Of a stretch of 64,000 nt of DNA, positions 19,070-29,481 are shown in pieces. Location of the stretch: contig CAMGYJ010000006.1 of the NCBI GenBank assembly GCA_946122785.1, positions 47,016,066 through 47,080,065 of the forward strand, given 5' to 3'. Under the pieces are notes generated by a model. That model searched no databases and was not told the origin of the DNA. It saw only the letters and a list, made by a program, of their open reading frames with translations. Made by a program: the position numbers and the translations under genes. Source of the DNA: Linum tenue (lineage: Eukaryota; Streptophyta; Magnoliopsida; Malpighiales; Linaceae). Each line of letters begins with the position of its first letter. Position 1 is the stretch's first letter.

Positions 19070-21936
19070 TTAAGTTGATGGTTGTCCTGGGCAACGCCTC
19101 TTGTCGTGACCAGGTTGTCTGCACTTAGAGCATCGCTTCGGACCCCTTCTCGTCCGTTCAACTTGATCCATCTCATTGTGTATCCTTTCAACTCTAGGAC
19201 GACCTTTGGTGCGTTTTAGGTGCAACGGTGGGATAATCAACTTTCCAGTGTATATAGGCCAATACGCTTCATCTGGCATGGGGCTCAAAGCTGCATTATA
19301 TGAGTTCCGTATCGCTTGCTCAGTGTAGTAAGGACTCACCAGGCTGTTTCTGTTCATGGTTATTGACTTAGCAACCGCCATTGCATGTGAACAGGGTATC
19401 CTTTCGTTCTGATACTTTTGACAAGAACACTCCCCTAATTCGTAGTGCAATTTAACCGTTTGACGATTGTGACCACGTCTCCCTCCACCCCATATACCTG
19501 TTTCGACAGCGAATATTCCTTCACTGCGGTCAAAAAGAACAACCTTATGCTTACTTGATTTTTCATCGTTCTTCTGCATTTGAGCGAATACGTCATGTGC
19601 TATTGAATGACCTTGCAACTCCCTCCCTATTGCTAGCTGTAGCCGAGCAACTCGCCATTCGTTGACCTTCCAGTAAGACATCTCCACGATGACAGAAATA
19701 GGCATCGCTCGAAGACCCTTGTACACATTATTTATACTTTCTCCATGGTTGGTAGTTGCAATGCCCCATCTGGCCCCGTTGTCCATATGGAACGTCCACA
19801 TGGGCAACTCTTGACCTTCAGCCCATACTGCTCCAGCTCGGTGGGTATGACGGATCGTTTTCATCTTCTCCTCGTACTTTTTTGGTTGATGTGCAACCGC
19901 TAAAAGGTGAACAAAAGACTAACTGGTCAATACATGATGAATAAAATTTTGATTATCAGCTTAATAAACACAAACTTAAATCGCATAAGTAAAACATTAG
20001 TACCTGCATTCCAAAGTAAATTCTTGATGTCTTTCTTCTTCCCAAATTTGTGTTGGAAATTGGCGAGCCAGTGTCGAATACACCATCTCCATCTCCACCC
20101 CCACTCGTCGGGAAAACCACCAACAGCATTCCTTATCCCCGCATGTCGATCGGATATAATCGTAATATCTTCCCGCTGTGTCACGTGCTCGTGCAGTTGG
20201 TCAAAGAACCAAGCCCAACTTAAGCTGTTCTCCCCCTCCACTAATGCAAATGCAAGCGGGGAAAATCCGCCTGTTTCCATCTACGCCAGTGGCAATTAGA
20301 AGACATCCTTTGTACTTCCCAGTAAGGAAAGTTCCGTCAACCTGAATAAAAATTAAGACTATAATTAGTATGAAATATACTAAACAACAAATAATACAAC
20401 ATTTAAAACTGGAACTAGTTGGTAAAATACCTGAATAACCGGTATGCAGAACCCAAATCCGTCAATGCATGGTTTAAAAGCCCAAAAAAGACGATGGAAC
20501 ATCAACTTATCCTGTACTCGACTTGATCCTCAGTGTATACATTGTTGTATACTGGGACGAAAACAGTCCCAGGATTGGACTCCTCCATTGCTCCCATAAG
20601 TCTAGGGAGTAAAGCATACGAATCCTCCCAATCACCATACACCTCAGCCATGGCTTTCTGCTTACCATGCCATGCTTTTTATACCTTATCGTGTAAGAAT
20701 GTCGATCCTTCACCTCTGCCATGATAGCTTTCACCTTGATATCTGGTTGTGCTTCTATAAGGTGCTTAATAGTTCTCCCAACCTTTTTTGCCTTTAGTTG
20801 CCTGTGATCTTGGGAAAGTATAGAAGAGGAGCATGTGTGGATCGTCTCAGCTTTGCGAATCACCCAAGCACCCTTTCTCTTCATATTTGCAGCCCGCAGT
20901 TGCCACGTACAACCCTCTGCATCATGCTTGCATATGACATGTAGTTGTTTACTGTCAGAATATTTTACCTTCCACTCGAAATTGCGCCTCAACGCCTCTT
21001 CTGTAAACGCATCCTGCACAGCATCTTCGATGGGAACGCCATACCCACCTCCAAATTGGCCGTCGGATTGTACACTGGCAAAGGGACATAATCGGGGGGA
21101 TCATTCTGACTATGTAAAAATTGAGTTGGAACCTGTGTGTAATATGGCGTGGGTGCCTCACGAAATGCCGCCTCATCCTCGTTATCATCAGTATCTTCCT
21201 CCTCCTCGCTCACTGATCTCAAATCTTCCTCAGTATCCTCGTCGCTCGACTCGAATGGATAGCTCGGGCTAGAAGGATCAACATGACCACGATCACCAAC
21301 ATCGTCCTCTCGCTCATGTGAAGTACGCCCTGATCGAATGGTATTCTCGATTCCATACCACTCTGGCCCCCAAGCAGGCCATTGAACACCATCGGCCTCA
21401 ACAAATGGGGCTGGTTTAGGAGGTTGCGAGTATTTCTCCCATCCTGCACTACTCGATCCACCGTAGTTGATTGAACCACCACCCTCCCCGTAACCTCCTG
21501 TATAACCACCGCCTTGGTAGTTGCTCGAACTACCACCCCATTCGTACCCTCCTGCAAAACCATCATCATAAGAATACTGGTGAGAATGAGATTCACCGAC
21601 CGCCTCGGTCTCAACATACACCTCTGCAAGCCGGACTTGGTTATCGCTTAGGAACTGTAACATCATCGTAACCGCGTCATCATCATTTATGACAACTTCT
21701 TGGTACACGACCCCGCCAGCACTCATGTCTGGATACCGGTAAGTAATTCTGCCAAGTCTCGTCTGTCCGCTCGTACAAACCCTTTCTGCACAAAGATCAC
21801 AGAGTTCTTGAAAATTGAATCGGGAACCAATGTTCAGCATAATGGATTCGCCGTCCTCATAATCAATGCCTATGTTAGAGTTTGTCACCCTTCCATTCCA
21901 CCGAATATTAAGATGAAACTTCTTGAATTTACCCAT
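19070..21936 (-). pseudogene. mudrA: mudrA-type MULE transposase, frameshifted
   Basis: The protein starts at 21936 ('MGKFKKFHLNIRWNGRV'), then has a PB1-like N-terminal domain, a Gly/Ser-rich stretch and an acidic stretch. A frameshift near 21035 leads to the MUDR domain ('RRNFEWKVKYSDSKQLHVIC', 20507-21019). More frame changes follow near 20680 and 20540. Catalytic residues are visible: Asp in 'VDGTFLTGKYKG' (about 20336), Asp in 'ISDRHAG' (20149-20151), Glu in 'NHGESINN' (19739-19741). Next come a SWIM zinc finger ('CSCQKYQNERIPCSH') and a CCHC knuckle ('CSKCRQPGHDKRRC') just before the stop at 19070. Introns at about 20341-20430 and 19900-20000 are likely. The enzyme cuts and joins MULE ends in the nucleus. 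The catalytic triad survives, but at least three frameshifts break the gene unless they are assembly errors. Confidence 0.88.
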
Positions 21937-22309
21937 ATCTACAAATCGAGGATAAGTATATATTAGCTTAAAGACAGTAAAATTAACCAAACTAACAACA
22001 ACATAATACGAAAATTAAATCATACTATATTGTCCATCTCATAACTAACGAAAATAAATTCAACTAACTAACAACAACATAATACGAAAATTAAATCATA
22101 CTATAACTAACGAACATAAATTCAACTAACTAACAACAACATAATAGGAAAATTTAATCATACTATAACTACTAAAAACATAATTAGACAATAATACGAA
22201 AAGTCTCAACATACCGAAAAATGTCTGTTCTGTGTATTATGCTCGATTTTTTGTTGCTGAAATTTGAAGAAGGGGGGAGTGGTAAGTTTTGCTTCTGCTG
22301 GTGGGTGGG

Positions 22310-22317
22310 TATTTATA
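22310..22317 (-). promoter_or_regulatory. TATA box of mudrA
   Basis: On the minus strand this reads CCTATAAATACCCACC. It lies between the right palindromic array and the mudrA start about 375 bases away. Confidence 0.7.
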
Positions 22318-22333
22318 GGAAATTTGCTACTAT

Positions 22334-22655
22334 TCACCGTTTTTGTCAAACACGGTGAACACCATCACCGCGTTTGTCTCGAACGGTGAATAATAGGTAG
22401 GTGTGACCTAATTTTGACCTACCAGGGGTGGGAAACGTGGGAATATATCACCGCTTTAACCTAAAACGGTGAAGGTAATCACCGTTGTCAACATAAACGG
22501 TGATGTATTCACCGTTTCCAACAAACGCGGTGAATATATCACCGTTTTAGGTTAAAGCGGTGAATACGTCACCGTTTTGGTCTTAAACGGTGAAGTATTC
22601 ACCGTCTTTGACAAACGCGGTGATAAACTTCACCGCTTTTGTCAAACACGGTGAT
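22334..22655. repeat. Array of 27-bp palindromic units, right terminal repeat
   Basis: Nine units have the same arms (TTCACCG or ATCACCG to CGGTGAA or CGGTGAT), ending with 22629-22655. They differ in their centres from each other and from those of the left array. They sit upstream of the mudrA TATA box. Confidence 0.9.
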
Positions 22656-22754
22656 GCCCAAACATGTGTACTTTTGGAATTTTTTTTATAACTTATGTAT
22701 TTTGGGAATTTTTTTTAAAAACTAGTGTACTTTGGGATTTTTTCCACATTTCAG

Positions 22755-22972
22755 CCACTCTTCCACCGCCATTACACTTTCTGGTTACTTCCATATTTAA
22801 TGTGCCAACCTACCTATGTCGGTTTAACGGACTTTGATTGTGGCTTGCATATTTTCATTATTTAGTTAGTTACAATAATGCAACCAGCTTTTACAATAGC
22901 CACCCACGTAAGCTAGTGTCTAGGGTGTTCTAATTTTAATTGTTATTTTAATATTAAACTTTATTTTCAATA
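22755..22972 (-). repeat. 5' LTR of Copia-2, second part
   Basis: The LTR resumes after the second copy of ACATTTCAG (22746-22754) with CCACTCTTCCACCG, and ends at 22972 next to the GTTTC target duplication. Confidence 0.92.
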
Positions 22973-22977
22973 GTTTC

Positions 22978-24652
22978 TGGCCTCTTTTTTGTCAACTTCG
23001 TTGTCTCCTGGTGGGGTGGATAGTGAGAGTGAGGTAAATTCTTTGTCATCTTCTGCTTCCTCCTCAAGTTCCTCTTCATCCAGTGACTCATCGGAACCAT
23101 CATCACCAAATTCATCGTCCCATACCATGCATCCCATGCACTCTGCTACCGCTAGCTCTACCGCCTCGTCCGCTACAACTAATGGATCAGATGAGGAAAT
23201 GGTGCCGCATGATGAGACTCCTCCGCAGCAACAACTTCACCGATCAGAATGTGTGACAAAGGGCCAGCCACCCCGGCGTATCAACGATTATGTTGGCTAC
23301 TCCGTTGATCCTATTTTTGTCCCAAACAACAATCGTCATGCGCGAGGCATTCCTGAATGGGATGCCGCAATGGTGCAAGAAACATATGCCTTAGAAGCCA
23401 ACCAGACATGGAAACTTGTGCCTCGTACTCCTGAGATGTCAGTAGTTGGCAGTAAGTGGGTATATGATGTGAAGATGAGGCCGGATGGTAATATTGAACG
23501 TCATAAGGCAAGGGTTGTAGCACAGGGATTCAGTCAGGCATATGGGATCGACTATGAGGAGACATTTGCATCAGTAGTGAAGATCAAAAATGTACGATGT
23601 GTTCTTGCAATTTCTACAATGAAGGGCTGACCTCTTGTGCAATTGGACGTGAAAAATACTTTTCTACACGGGGACCTTAAGGAGACCATTTACATGGCTC
23701 GCCCACCTGGCTACACTAAAGGTGATGCCAATATGGTACGTCGTTTGAAGTGGTCCTTGTATGGTCTCAAACAGGCTCCTATAGTTTGGTTTGAGAAATT
23801 TCAAGGTACAATTGTATAGGCTGGCTTCTCTCAAAGCCAAAATGATCCTTCCTTATTTATGTGTCGTACGGCACATGGTATTACAGTGTTACTTCTATAT
23901 GTGGATGATAAGATTATTTCAGGAGATGACCATTCCAGGATTAAGGAACTCACCGAGTCTCTTCATGAAGCCTCTAAGCTCGATCAAGGAACTCGGGGAT
24001 GCTTCATATTTCCTGGGGCTGGAAATAGAAAGGAGCAAACATGGTATTCTGGTTAGTCAAAGAAAGTATATTAGGGACTTGCTGGTAGAATATCAGTTCG
24101 AGAACTGTAAACCATGCTCCACTCCGATGGAAAAGAACTTGAAATGCAGTAGAGCTAGCGGGGATTTGCCAGATGACCAGAACTTATACTGGACGATAGT
24201 TGGATCGCTCTGATATCTTAGCTCTACGAGACCAGATATTGCATACGCGGTACATGTTGTGAGTCAGTTCATGGGGATGGTACGTACTATGCACTTGGAT
24301 GCGGTTCATAGGATCTTGAGGTATCTACATGGAACTCAGGACATTGGCCTCTTCTTCCCCGCCATAGGAGAGCCCACACTTAAAGCCTTTGCCGATGCTG
24401 ACTTTGTAGGCTGCTTAGACACGCGCATGTCAACATCTGGGAGGTGTGTGCGGGTTGGCAGCTCATTTATATCATGGAGATGTAAGAAACAGGATCAAGT
24501 CTCTAAATCTTCAACCGAGGCAGAGTACAGATCTATGTCAAAAGTCAGTTGTGAATTGGTGTCGCAGCGGCGCCTCCTAGGTGGGATGGGTGTCTGAGTG
24601 CCAGCTGCCTATAGAGCTGTTTGAGGATAATACAACTGCTATTCGGATTGCA
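22978..24652 (+). pseudogene. Copia-1 reverse transcriptase and RNase H
   Basis: This resumes the Copia-1 frame interrupted at 9719. A Ser-rich linker leads into reverse transcriptase: 'NQTWKLVPRTPEMSVVGSKW', 'ERHKARVVAQGFSQAYGIDY', then after a stop '[19 protein letters not shown]' and 'LYGLKQAP'. The catalytic 'YVDD' is at about 23901. RNase H follows ('ADADFVGCLDTRMSTSGR', 'SSTEAEYRSMS'). Stops near 23630, 23818 and 24212 and frameshifts near 23860 and 24000 break it. Similarity ends near 24652 without a polypurine tract or 3' LTR. Confidence 0.88.
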
Positions 24653-25114
24653 TAACTTCTACTCAAGCATTTGGGACTTCAATTGCTTGCAAGAATGCAA
24701 TCTACGAAAGAATGTAATCTCATGTACATAAGATTTTCTCTGGTTTGGTTCGGACTATGGTTTTTTGGGAAGCGAGAATGAATCTCGTTCGCATATATGT
24801 TCTAGTTTTAATCATACACGTCGATGGATGCTCTTGTTGAATCTTTGCAGTTGGTGGACTGGAGTGGATTTATTTACATAATCTTCTTCATACCATAGGG
24901 GACGAAACTACAGTTGGCGTTTCTAGTTGAACCAGTGGTAGTTCAATTCCAACGGCAAAGCCTTCATTCGATTTAAGGTGAAATCGATCTGAAAATCAAA
25001 CTTATTTAGAGCTAATTAATCCCTTAAGTCTCAAGTGTTGTCAGGCATGGCCTCCTTCTCCAAACTTAGACTAAAGTTAGGGTTTTGTAGAATCAAATTG
25101 GGAGAAATCTGAAG
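24653..25114. other. No feature recognised
   Basis: This lies between the truncated end of Copia-1 and the target site of G1. TTTTGTAG at 25083-25090 could be a splice acceptor: the frame after it stays open across the G1 insertion point into 29482 onward when G1 is removed. I do not recognise the short encoded peptide. Confidence 0.4.
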
Positions 25115-25119
25115 ATGTG

Positions 25120-25906
25120 TGATAACATCGGATTTGCTCATGTTTGCACCCTCGTTTCTTCTTCATTTTGGCTTGAGTTTCTGCTTTCTTGGACTATTTT
25201 ATGCTAGGTTGTGTTGCTTTGTCACATTTCATGTCCTAGCATGTAAATTGAAGCATAGGCGCAAGTTTCAAGTCAATCGGAGATCATTTGGCAATTCGGG
25301 AGAAGAAACACGAGCATGACCTGAGGAATAATGGACTTCTACCTCATATTATGGACATATAATCATGGAATTTTGTTATTAAAAGAAAGAGGACGAGACT
25401 ACGAGCGTCTGTGTTCAAACGACGACTGATTTGGAGTCCGGACGAGGGAGAAACGAAGCTTTGAACAGGAGCGGAGGAAGAATTACGGGCAGGAGAATTA
25501 CGACAGTAATTTGGCCTCCCATGCCCGTATTTTCACTGCCGAGAGGAGCTTTGGGTGCGCTGAAACTTAACCAAAACGCGTGTTTTGGGCAAAATACGGG
25601 CATAGAAGAATTACGACCGTAATTCAGCCCGTAATTCGCCCAGAATCGGGTTTTTGAGGCAGATTCGAGCTAAAGGAAAGGGAGAGCTGGGTTTTGGTTC
25701 CCAAACACCCAAGGGACGAACCCTAGAGAGAGAGAGCGACTTGGGAACATTCTTGGAGCTATTTTGGAGGATTTCTTCTCCATTGGAGCTCAGGAATCAA
25801 GCTTGGAGATGGAGATTGAAGATCTAGATCAGATTTCTGCAGTCTCTCTCTTCTCTATGGAGTAACTTCCCTTCACTTAGGTTTTGAGGAACCCTAGTTC
25901 CATGTG
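25120..25906 (+). repeat. 5' LTR of G1, 3' part deleted
   Basis: It matches the first part of 28101-29476 up to CCTAGTTCCATGTG. It carries about 60 extra bases near 25450 that the right LTR lacks. The palindromes AATTACG-AC-CGTAATT (25609-25624) and a near copy at 25495-25511 lie 375-500 bases into the LTR. Confidence 0.9.
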
Positions 25907-26010
25907 AAACAGAGGATACCCGTCGGAGCATAAAGAACCACATAGAGGCCATTGAGAAAGCTTGTTCACAGTTTTCTCAAGACAACCTTTATGCTGCCAT
26001 ACAAGTAGAG

Positions 26011-26664
26011 GTGGAGGAAGAAGAAGGCAATCGTGAGGATGTTGAGGAGCATACAGAAGTTGTCAAGGAAAGCTCCCATGATAATCATGATCAAGTGTAT
26101 CCTCTGGTGGCAGATCACAACTTTCCCCATTTCCGCTCTGACATGCTGGGCCCGAGCGAGGAGATGCAAGCTGAACTTATTGAGAACCTTGTATGGCGAC
26201 TTGCTCTCCGATCAGTTATGGAAGAAGAAGAGAGAGAAAGGGTGAGGAAAGAAGTTGTGGAGGATGAGGAAGAAAGCAAAGAAGAGGTAGTTCTTGATCT
26301 TTTCCGAGGAGAGAGACCACAATTTGAAGAAGGAAGGGGGGTTGAAGAAGGGAGTGGTGTCCAGGCTGAGGATGAAGTTGAGGTGGAAGAGGCTTGCACC
26401 GGCCCTATAATACAAGTAATATCCCCACCAAACTTCGAGGAACTGCTTAGCAATGACCCATTTGCAGTGTCTCTTTGCCAGACCAAGGCCACATCGACAT
26501 CGGTCCCTCTTGGTGGACGCGATGGTGGTCAATCGATGTTGTCATATATGGTTTGGGGCAATGAGACGAGAGAAGAGAAGAAGAGGTCTCGAGGGTGGAG
26601 ACTTCATCTGCATCAAGTGCAAGGGCTTCCATCACCAGTCATACCACATGCTCGTGACTTGTGA
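26011..26664 (+). CDS. Acidic open reading frame of G1, unknown function
   Basis: This 217-residue frame is Glu-rich ('EEEERERVRKEVVEDEEESK' at residues about 71-90). It is likely a coiled or unstructured acidic protein in its middle part, followed by 'PIIQVISPPNFEELLSNDPF'. I recognise no gag, protease or polymerase motif. It occupies the place of gag-pol: shortly after its stop comes AAGAAGCGCTTGTTGGGAGG, the box that follows pol in G4. It may be a remnant or a protein specific to this non-autonomous family. A frame continuing upstream of 26011 toward 25920 is also possible. Confidence 0.45.
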   Translation: MEEEEGNREDVEEHTEVVKESSHDNHDQVYPLVADHNFPHFRSDMLGPSEEMQAELIENLVWRLALRSVMEEEERERVRKEVVEDEEESKEEVVLDLFRGERPQFEEGRGVEEGSGVQAEDEVEVEEACTGPIIQVISPPNFEELLSNDPFAVSLCQTKATSTSVPLGGRDGGQSMLSYMVWGNETREEKKRSRGWRLHLHQVQGLPSPVIPHARDL

Positions 26665-26984
26665 CTCTACCTCATTGACGAGAACCTCAACTTCAATGAG
26701 GTTCTAGCATGGACCGAAACTTAGGAGCCATCGTCCGGCTCACGACGTGAAAGAAGCGCTTGTTGGGAGGCAACCCAACCAGTCGGTTTTCATTTCTTTC
26801 TCTATTTCTCCTCGGTTGAGTCAGTTTTGTTATTTGATTTTAGAGTCAATAACTCAACCTTTGTGAGATTTTGTGTGGTGTTTGTGTTCTGATTACTCTC
26901 TCTTCCTGGAATGCACCGCCTGACCCGGCCATCATCATTCACCCTTGATCTGGTAACTTCGTTCTACCCTCCTTATCTTTCCTC

Positions 26985-27117
26985 CATTGAGGACAATGTC
27001 GTGCTTAAGTGTGTGTGGTGGGGGGGGTGTTCGATTATGTATGCGGGTGAATGTTTGCCTGTTTGTGTGCTTGGAGCCTAGTCCAGTGTCCAAATTTTTA
27101 AATTTGAGGGCTCCAAG
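26985..27117 (+). promoter_or_regulatory. Two-hairpin and polypurine module of G1
   Basis: A small hairpin (CATTG-AGGA-CAATG, 26985-26998) is followed by GTGCTTAAGTGTG and a G-rich run, then a longer hairpin at 27070-27117. The outer stem of the latter is CTTGGAGCC/GGCTCCAAG and the inner stem CAAATT/AATTTG. The same order and words occur in G4 at 58244-58357. Confidence 0.7.
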
Positions 27118-28084
27118 TACGTGTTCCCATGCAAATTGCCTGCTCAGTATGCTTTGAATTGACAGTCTCTATAGTAATGTGCAACCTAGGGAGGTAGTGT
27201 AGCACTATGGAGGATGTTGAAGTATAAGATTTTTCCTATCTAGCTCTCTGTTGTGCCAGTTGATTTTGTGAATTAGTGGAGCTAAGACCGTTGAATTCAT
27301 GTGGTAATGGTGACTCTGTTTGGATTTTGTTATGGACTCGTGTATCGAACAGGGTGCTCATGTGGAAAATGAAAAGCAGTTGGTCCTCCATGTCGAAATC
27401 ATTGAAATCTTAAACATGGGGTAAGCCCAACGTGTGTGGCACCGTTCATTGCACAAAATCGGGTTTTGGAAGAGATTTTAGTGATCCTTAGTGGGGTACT
27501 CCTACAAGGTGAAGCTAAGCGGTCTCTAGTACAAGTAAAAATTCCACCCGTTGAACGGTTTGCCTACTTGAGGATGTGTTTTTAAGGGCACAGATAGAGC
27601 TTCCGACCCCCCTTAATTTCATTGACCCTCCACACGAGTTGAGGAAAAGGAGTTAAAAGAAGTACTCTGGCGAGCGCCAGATGTACAGAAATTGCTCTTG
27701 CTCGACTAATAATGGTCGACCGTGCAAAAGACTGCAGTTGGAACCCCACCAAATGAAAGAAAAAAAAAAGAAAAATGAGAAAAAGGGGTTCCAACGGTGA
27801 AATGAAGTGAAAGAGCACCCCGGTACAACGAGTCCTTGGTTGTGAATGGTGTGAGTTCCTTTATCCATGAACTGGTTGTCTTAATTCCACTTCATCTCAT
27901 GATCCTGGCTTGAGTCTAATACTCGCATTGAGAGAGATAGGGACGTCTTAGAAGACCAGTTGACCTCGTAAGCTGCTATATGATCTAGGAAATCCTCTAC
28001 CGATGATCAGGGTTGTTTGTTGCTATAGAGGTCTGGAGAGCTGCATTGGTTTGAGTTAGGTTTGCTTGGGGAAAAGCAAACGGT

Positions 28085-28097
28085 TAAGTGTGGGGGA
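28085..28097 (+). promoter_or_regulatory. Polypurine tract of G1
   Basis: TAAGTGTGGGGGA lies just before the 3' LTR at 28101. It is nearly identical to the tract before the G4 3' LTR, where plus-strand DNA synthesis would start. Confidence 0.85.
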
Positions 28098-28100
28098 ATT

Positions 28101-29476
28101 TGATAACATCGGATTTGCTCATGTTTGCACCCTCGTTTCTTCTTCATTTTGGCTTGAGTTTCTGCTTTCTTGGACTATTTTACGCTAGGTTGTGTTCCTT
28201 TGTCACATTTCAGGTCCTAGCATGTAAATTGAAGCATAGGCGCAAGTTTCAAGTCAATCGGAGATCATTTGGCAATTCGGGAGAAGAAACACGAGCATGA
28301 CCTGAGGAATAATGGACTTCTACCTCATATTATGGACAGATAATCATGGAATTTTGTTATTAAAAGAAAGAGGACGAGACTACGAGCGTCTGGGTTCAAA
28401 CGGCGACTGATTTGGAGTCCGGACGAGGGAGAATTACGACCGTAATTTGGCCTCCCATGCCCGTATTTTCACTGTCGAGAGGAGCTTTGAGTGCGCTGAA
28501 ACTTAACCAAAACGCGTGTTTTGGGCAAAATACTGGCATAGAAGAATTACGACCGTAATTCAGCCCGTAATTCGCCCAGAATCAGGTTTTTGAGGCAGAT
28601 TCGAGCCAAAGGAAAGGGAGAGCTGGGTTTTGGTTCCCAAACACCCAAGGGACGAACCCTAGAGAGAGAGAGAGACTTGGGAACATTCTTGGAGCTATTT
28701 TGGAGGATTTCTTCGCCATTGGAGCTCAGGAATCAAGCTTGGAGATGGAGATTGAAGATCTAGATCAGATTTCTGCAGTCTCTCTCTTCTCTATGGAGTA
28801 ACTTCCCTTCACTTAGGTTTTGAGGAACCCTAGTTCCATGTGTTAGGATCTTTCTTGTATGAAGTTTTGAATGATATATTGTTTGATTATAATCGATTGA
28901 GGCATGATTTATTGAGTCAATTGAATCTTGATCAAATTCTCTTGATTTCTGCTTTAACCTATGATAGATAGAATCTGATTAAGTTAAGAGAGCTTCCTTG
29001 ATTGATAGTGGTGAATTGGTTGTGCGAGAGTCAATCAATTCACTGCTTTGTACTGGAATTCATTCCAGTAGTGGATTCCGTGTTTATAGCCTCAACTTTC
29101 TATCCTGGTAAAGACAAGTCATCTGCCCGGTAGTTGGACTGAGAGGGCTTGGTCAGCTTAAGAGACTCCAAGCTAATTTAGGATCTTCCGCAATTTAATC
29201 AACAGTAGATCAACCAAAGGTAATTGCAACTTGGACCTAATTGAGGAGCTAGGGGGAATCATACCTAAGTGAGTTCCCAACTTGTAATTAGAAGAGTAGT
29301 CAGTAGAGTAGTTTATAAATCAATCCTTAATCTAGTTTGCTAGATAATGAACTGAAGCTGAGTAATAGTAACTCTAGAGACCCGTGGATTCGATATTTAT
29401 TACTTGTGCCACTATACTGCAGTCCCTTTCATTGGTTACACTTGGCCATTGTTAGGTGTTGTGTTTTAGCGTGTCA
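28101..29476 (+). repeat. 3' LTR of G1
   Basis: Full-length LTR of 1376 bases, TG...CA. Its first part matches 25120-25906. Its second part resembles the G4 LTR (GGTAGTTGGACTGAGAGGGC and the GTGTTTTAGCGTGTCA end). AATTACG palindromes recur at about 28433 and 28547. Confidence 0.92.
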
Positions 29477-29481
29477 ATGTG

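Larger units (their letters stand above)
15133..22745. mobile_element. Mutator-like element carrying mudrA and a PMD gene
   Basis: The ends are GGAAAAAATCCCA and its complement, flanked by the exact 9-bp duplication ACATTTCAG (15124-15132 and 22746-22754). The inverted termini are closely similar for at least 100 bases (AAATTCCCAAAATACATAAG is shared) and then enter arrays of 27-bp palindromic units. Inside are a plus-strand PMD gene (16039-18395) and a converging minus-strand mudrA (19070-21936). Both start just inside the terminal arrays. The element is 7613 bases long, the size range of autonomous MULEs, although its transposase is now frameshifted. Confidence 0.92.
9720..22972 (-). mobile_element. 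Copia-2 retrotransposon, minus strand
   Basis: Flanking GTTTC at 9715-9719 and 22973-22977 is an exact 5-bp target duplication. Ends are TGTTGG at 9720 and a mutated terminus at 22972. As the element runs on the minus strand, its 5' LTR is at the right (14908-15132 plus 22755-22972) and its 3' LTR at the left (9720-10751). Each LTR has its own insertion: a MITE in the left one and a 7.6-kb MULE in the right one. Without these, each LTR is about 440-450 bases. It interrupts the pol gene of Copia-1. Confidence 0.92.
25120..29476 (+). mobile_element. G1: non-autonomous Athila-like Gypsy element
   Basis: ATGTG at 25115-25119 and 29477-29481 is an exact 5-bp target duplication. LTRs start TGATAACATC (25120 and 28101), and the right one ends TAGCGTGTCA. 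The left LTR stops at 25906, where it joins internal sequence, so the end of that LTR, the primer site and gag are missing. There is no reverse transcriptase or integrase. Shared words with G4 (the GCGCTTGT-GGGAGGCAAC box, the polypurine hairpin module and the LTR 3' half) place it in the same lineage. Confidence 0.9.

Noticed and set aside
26115..26492. Ser-rich minus-strand protein
   Set aside because: It is the antisense of the Glu-rich frame of G1; GAA/GAG codons give TTC/CTC and TCx in reverse.
25119..28300. Two near-identical 66-70 residue genes
   Set aside because: The frames at 25119-25319 and 28088-28300 lie in the two LTRs of G1 and are duplicates of non-coding LTR sequence.
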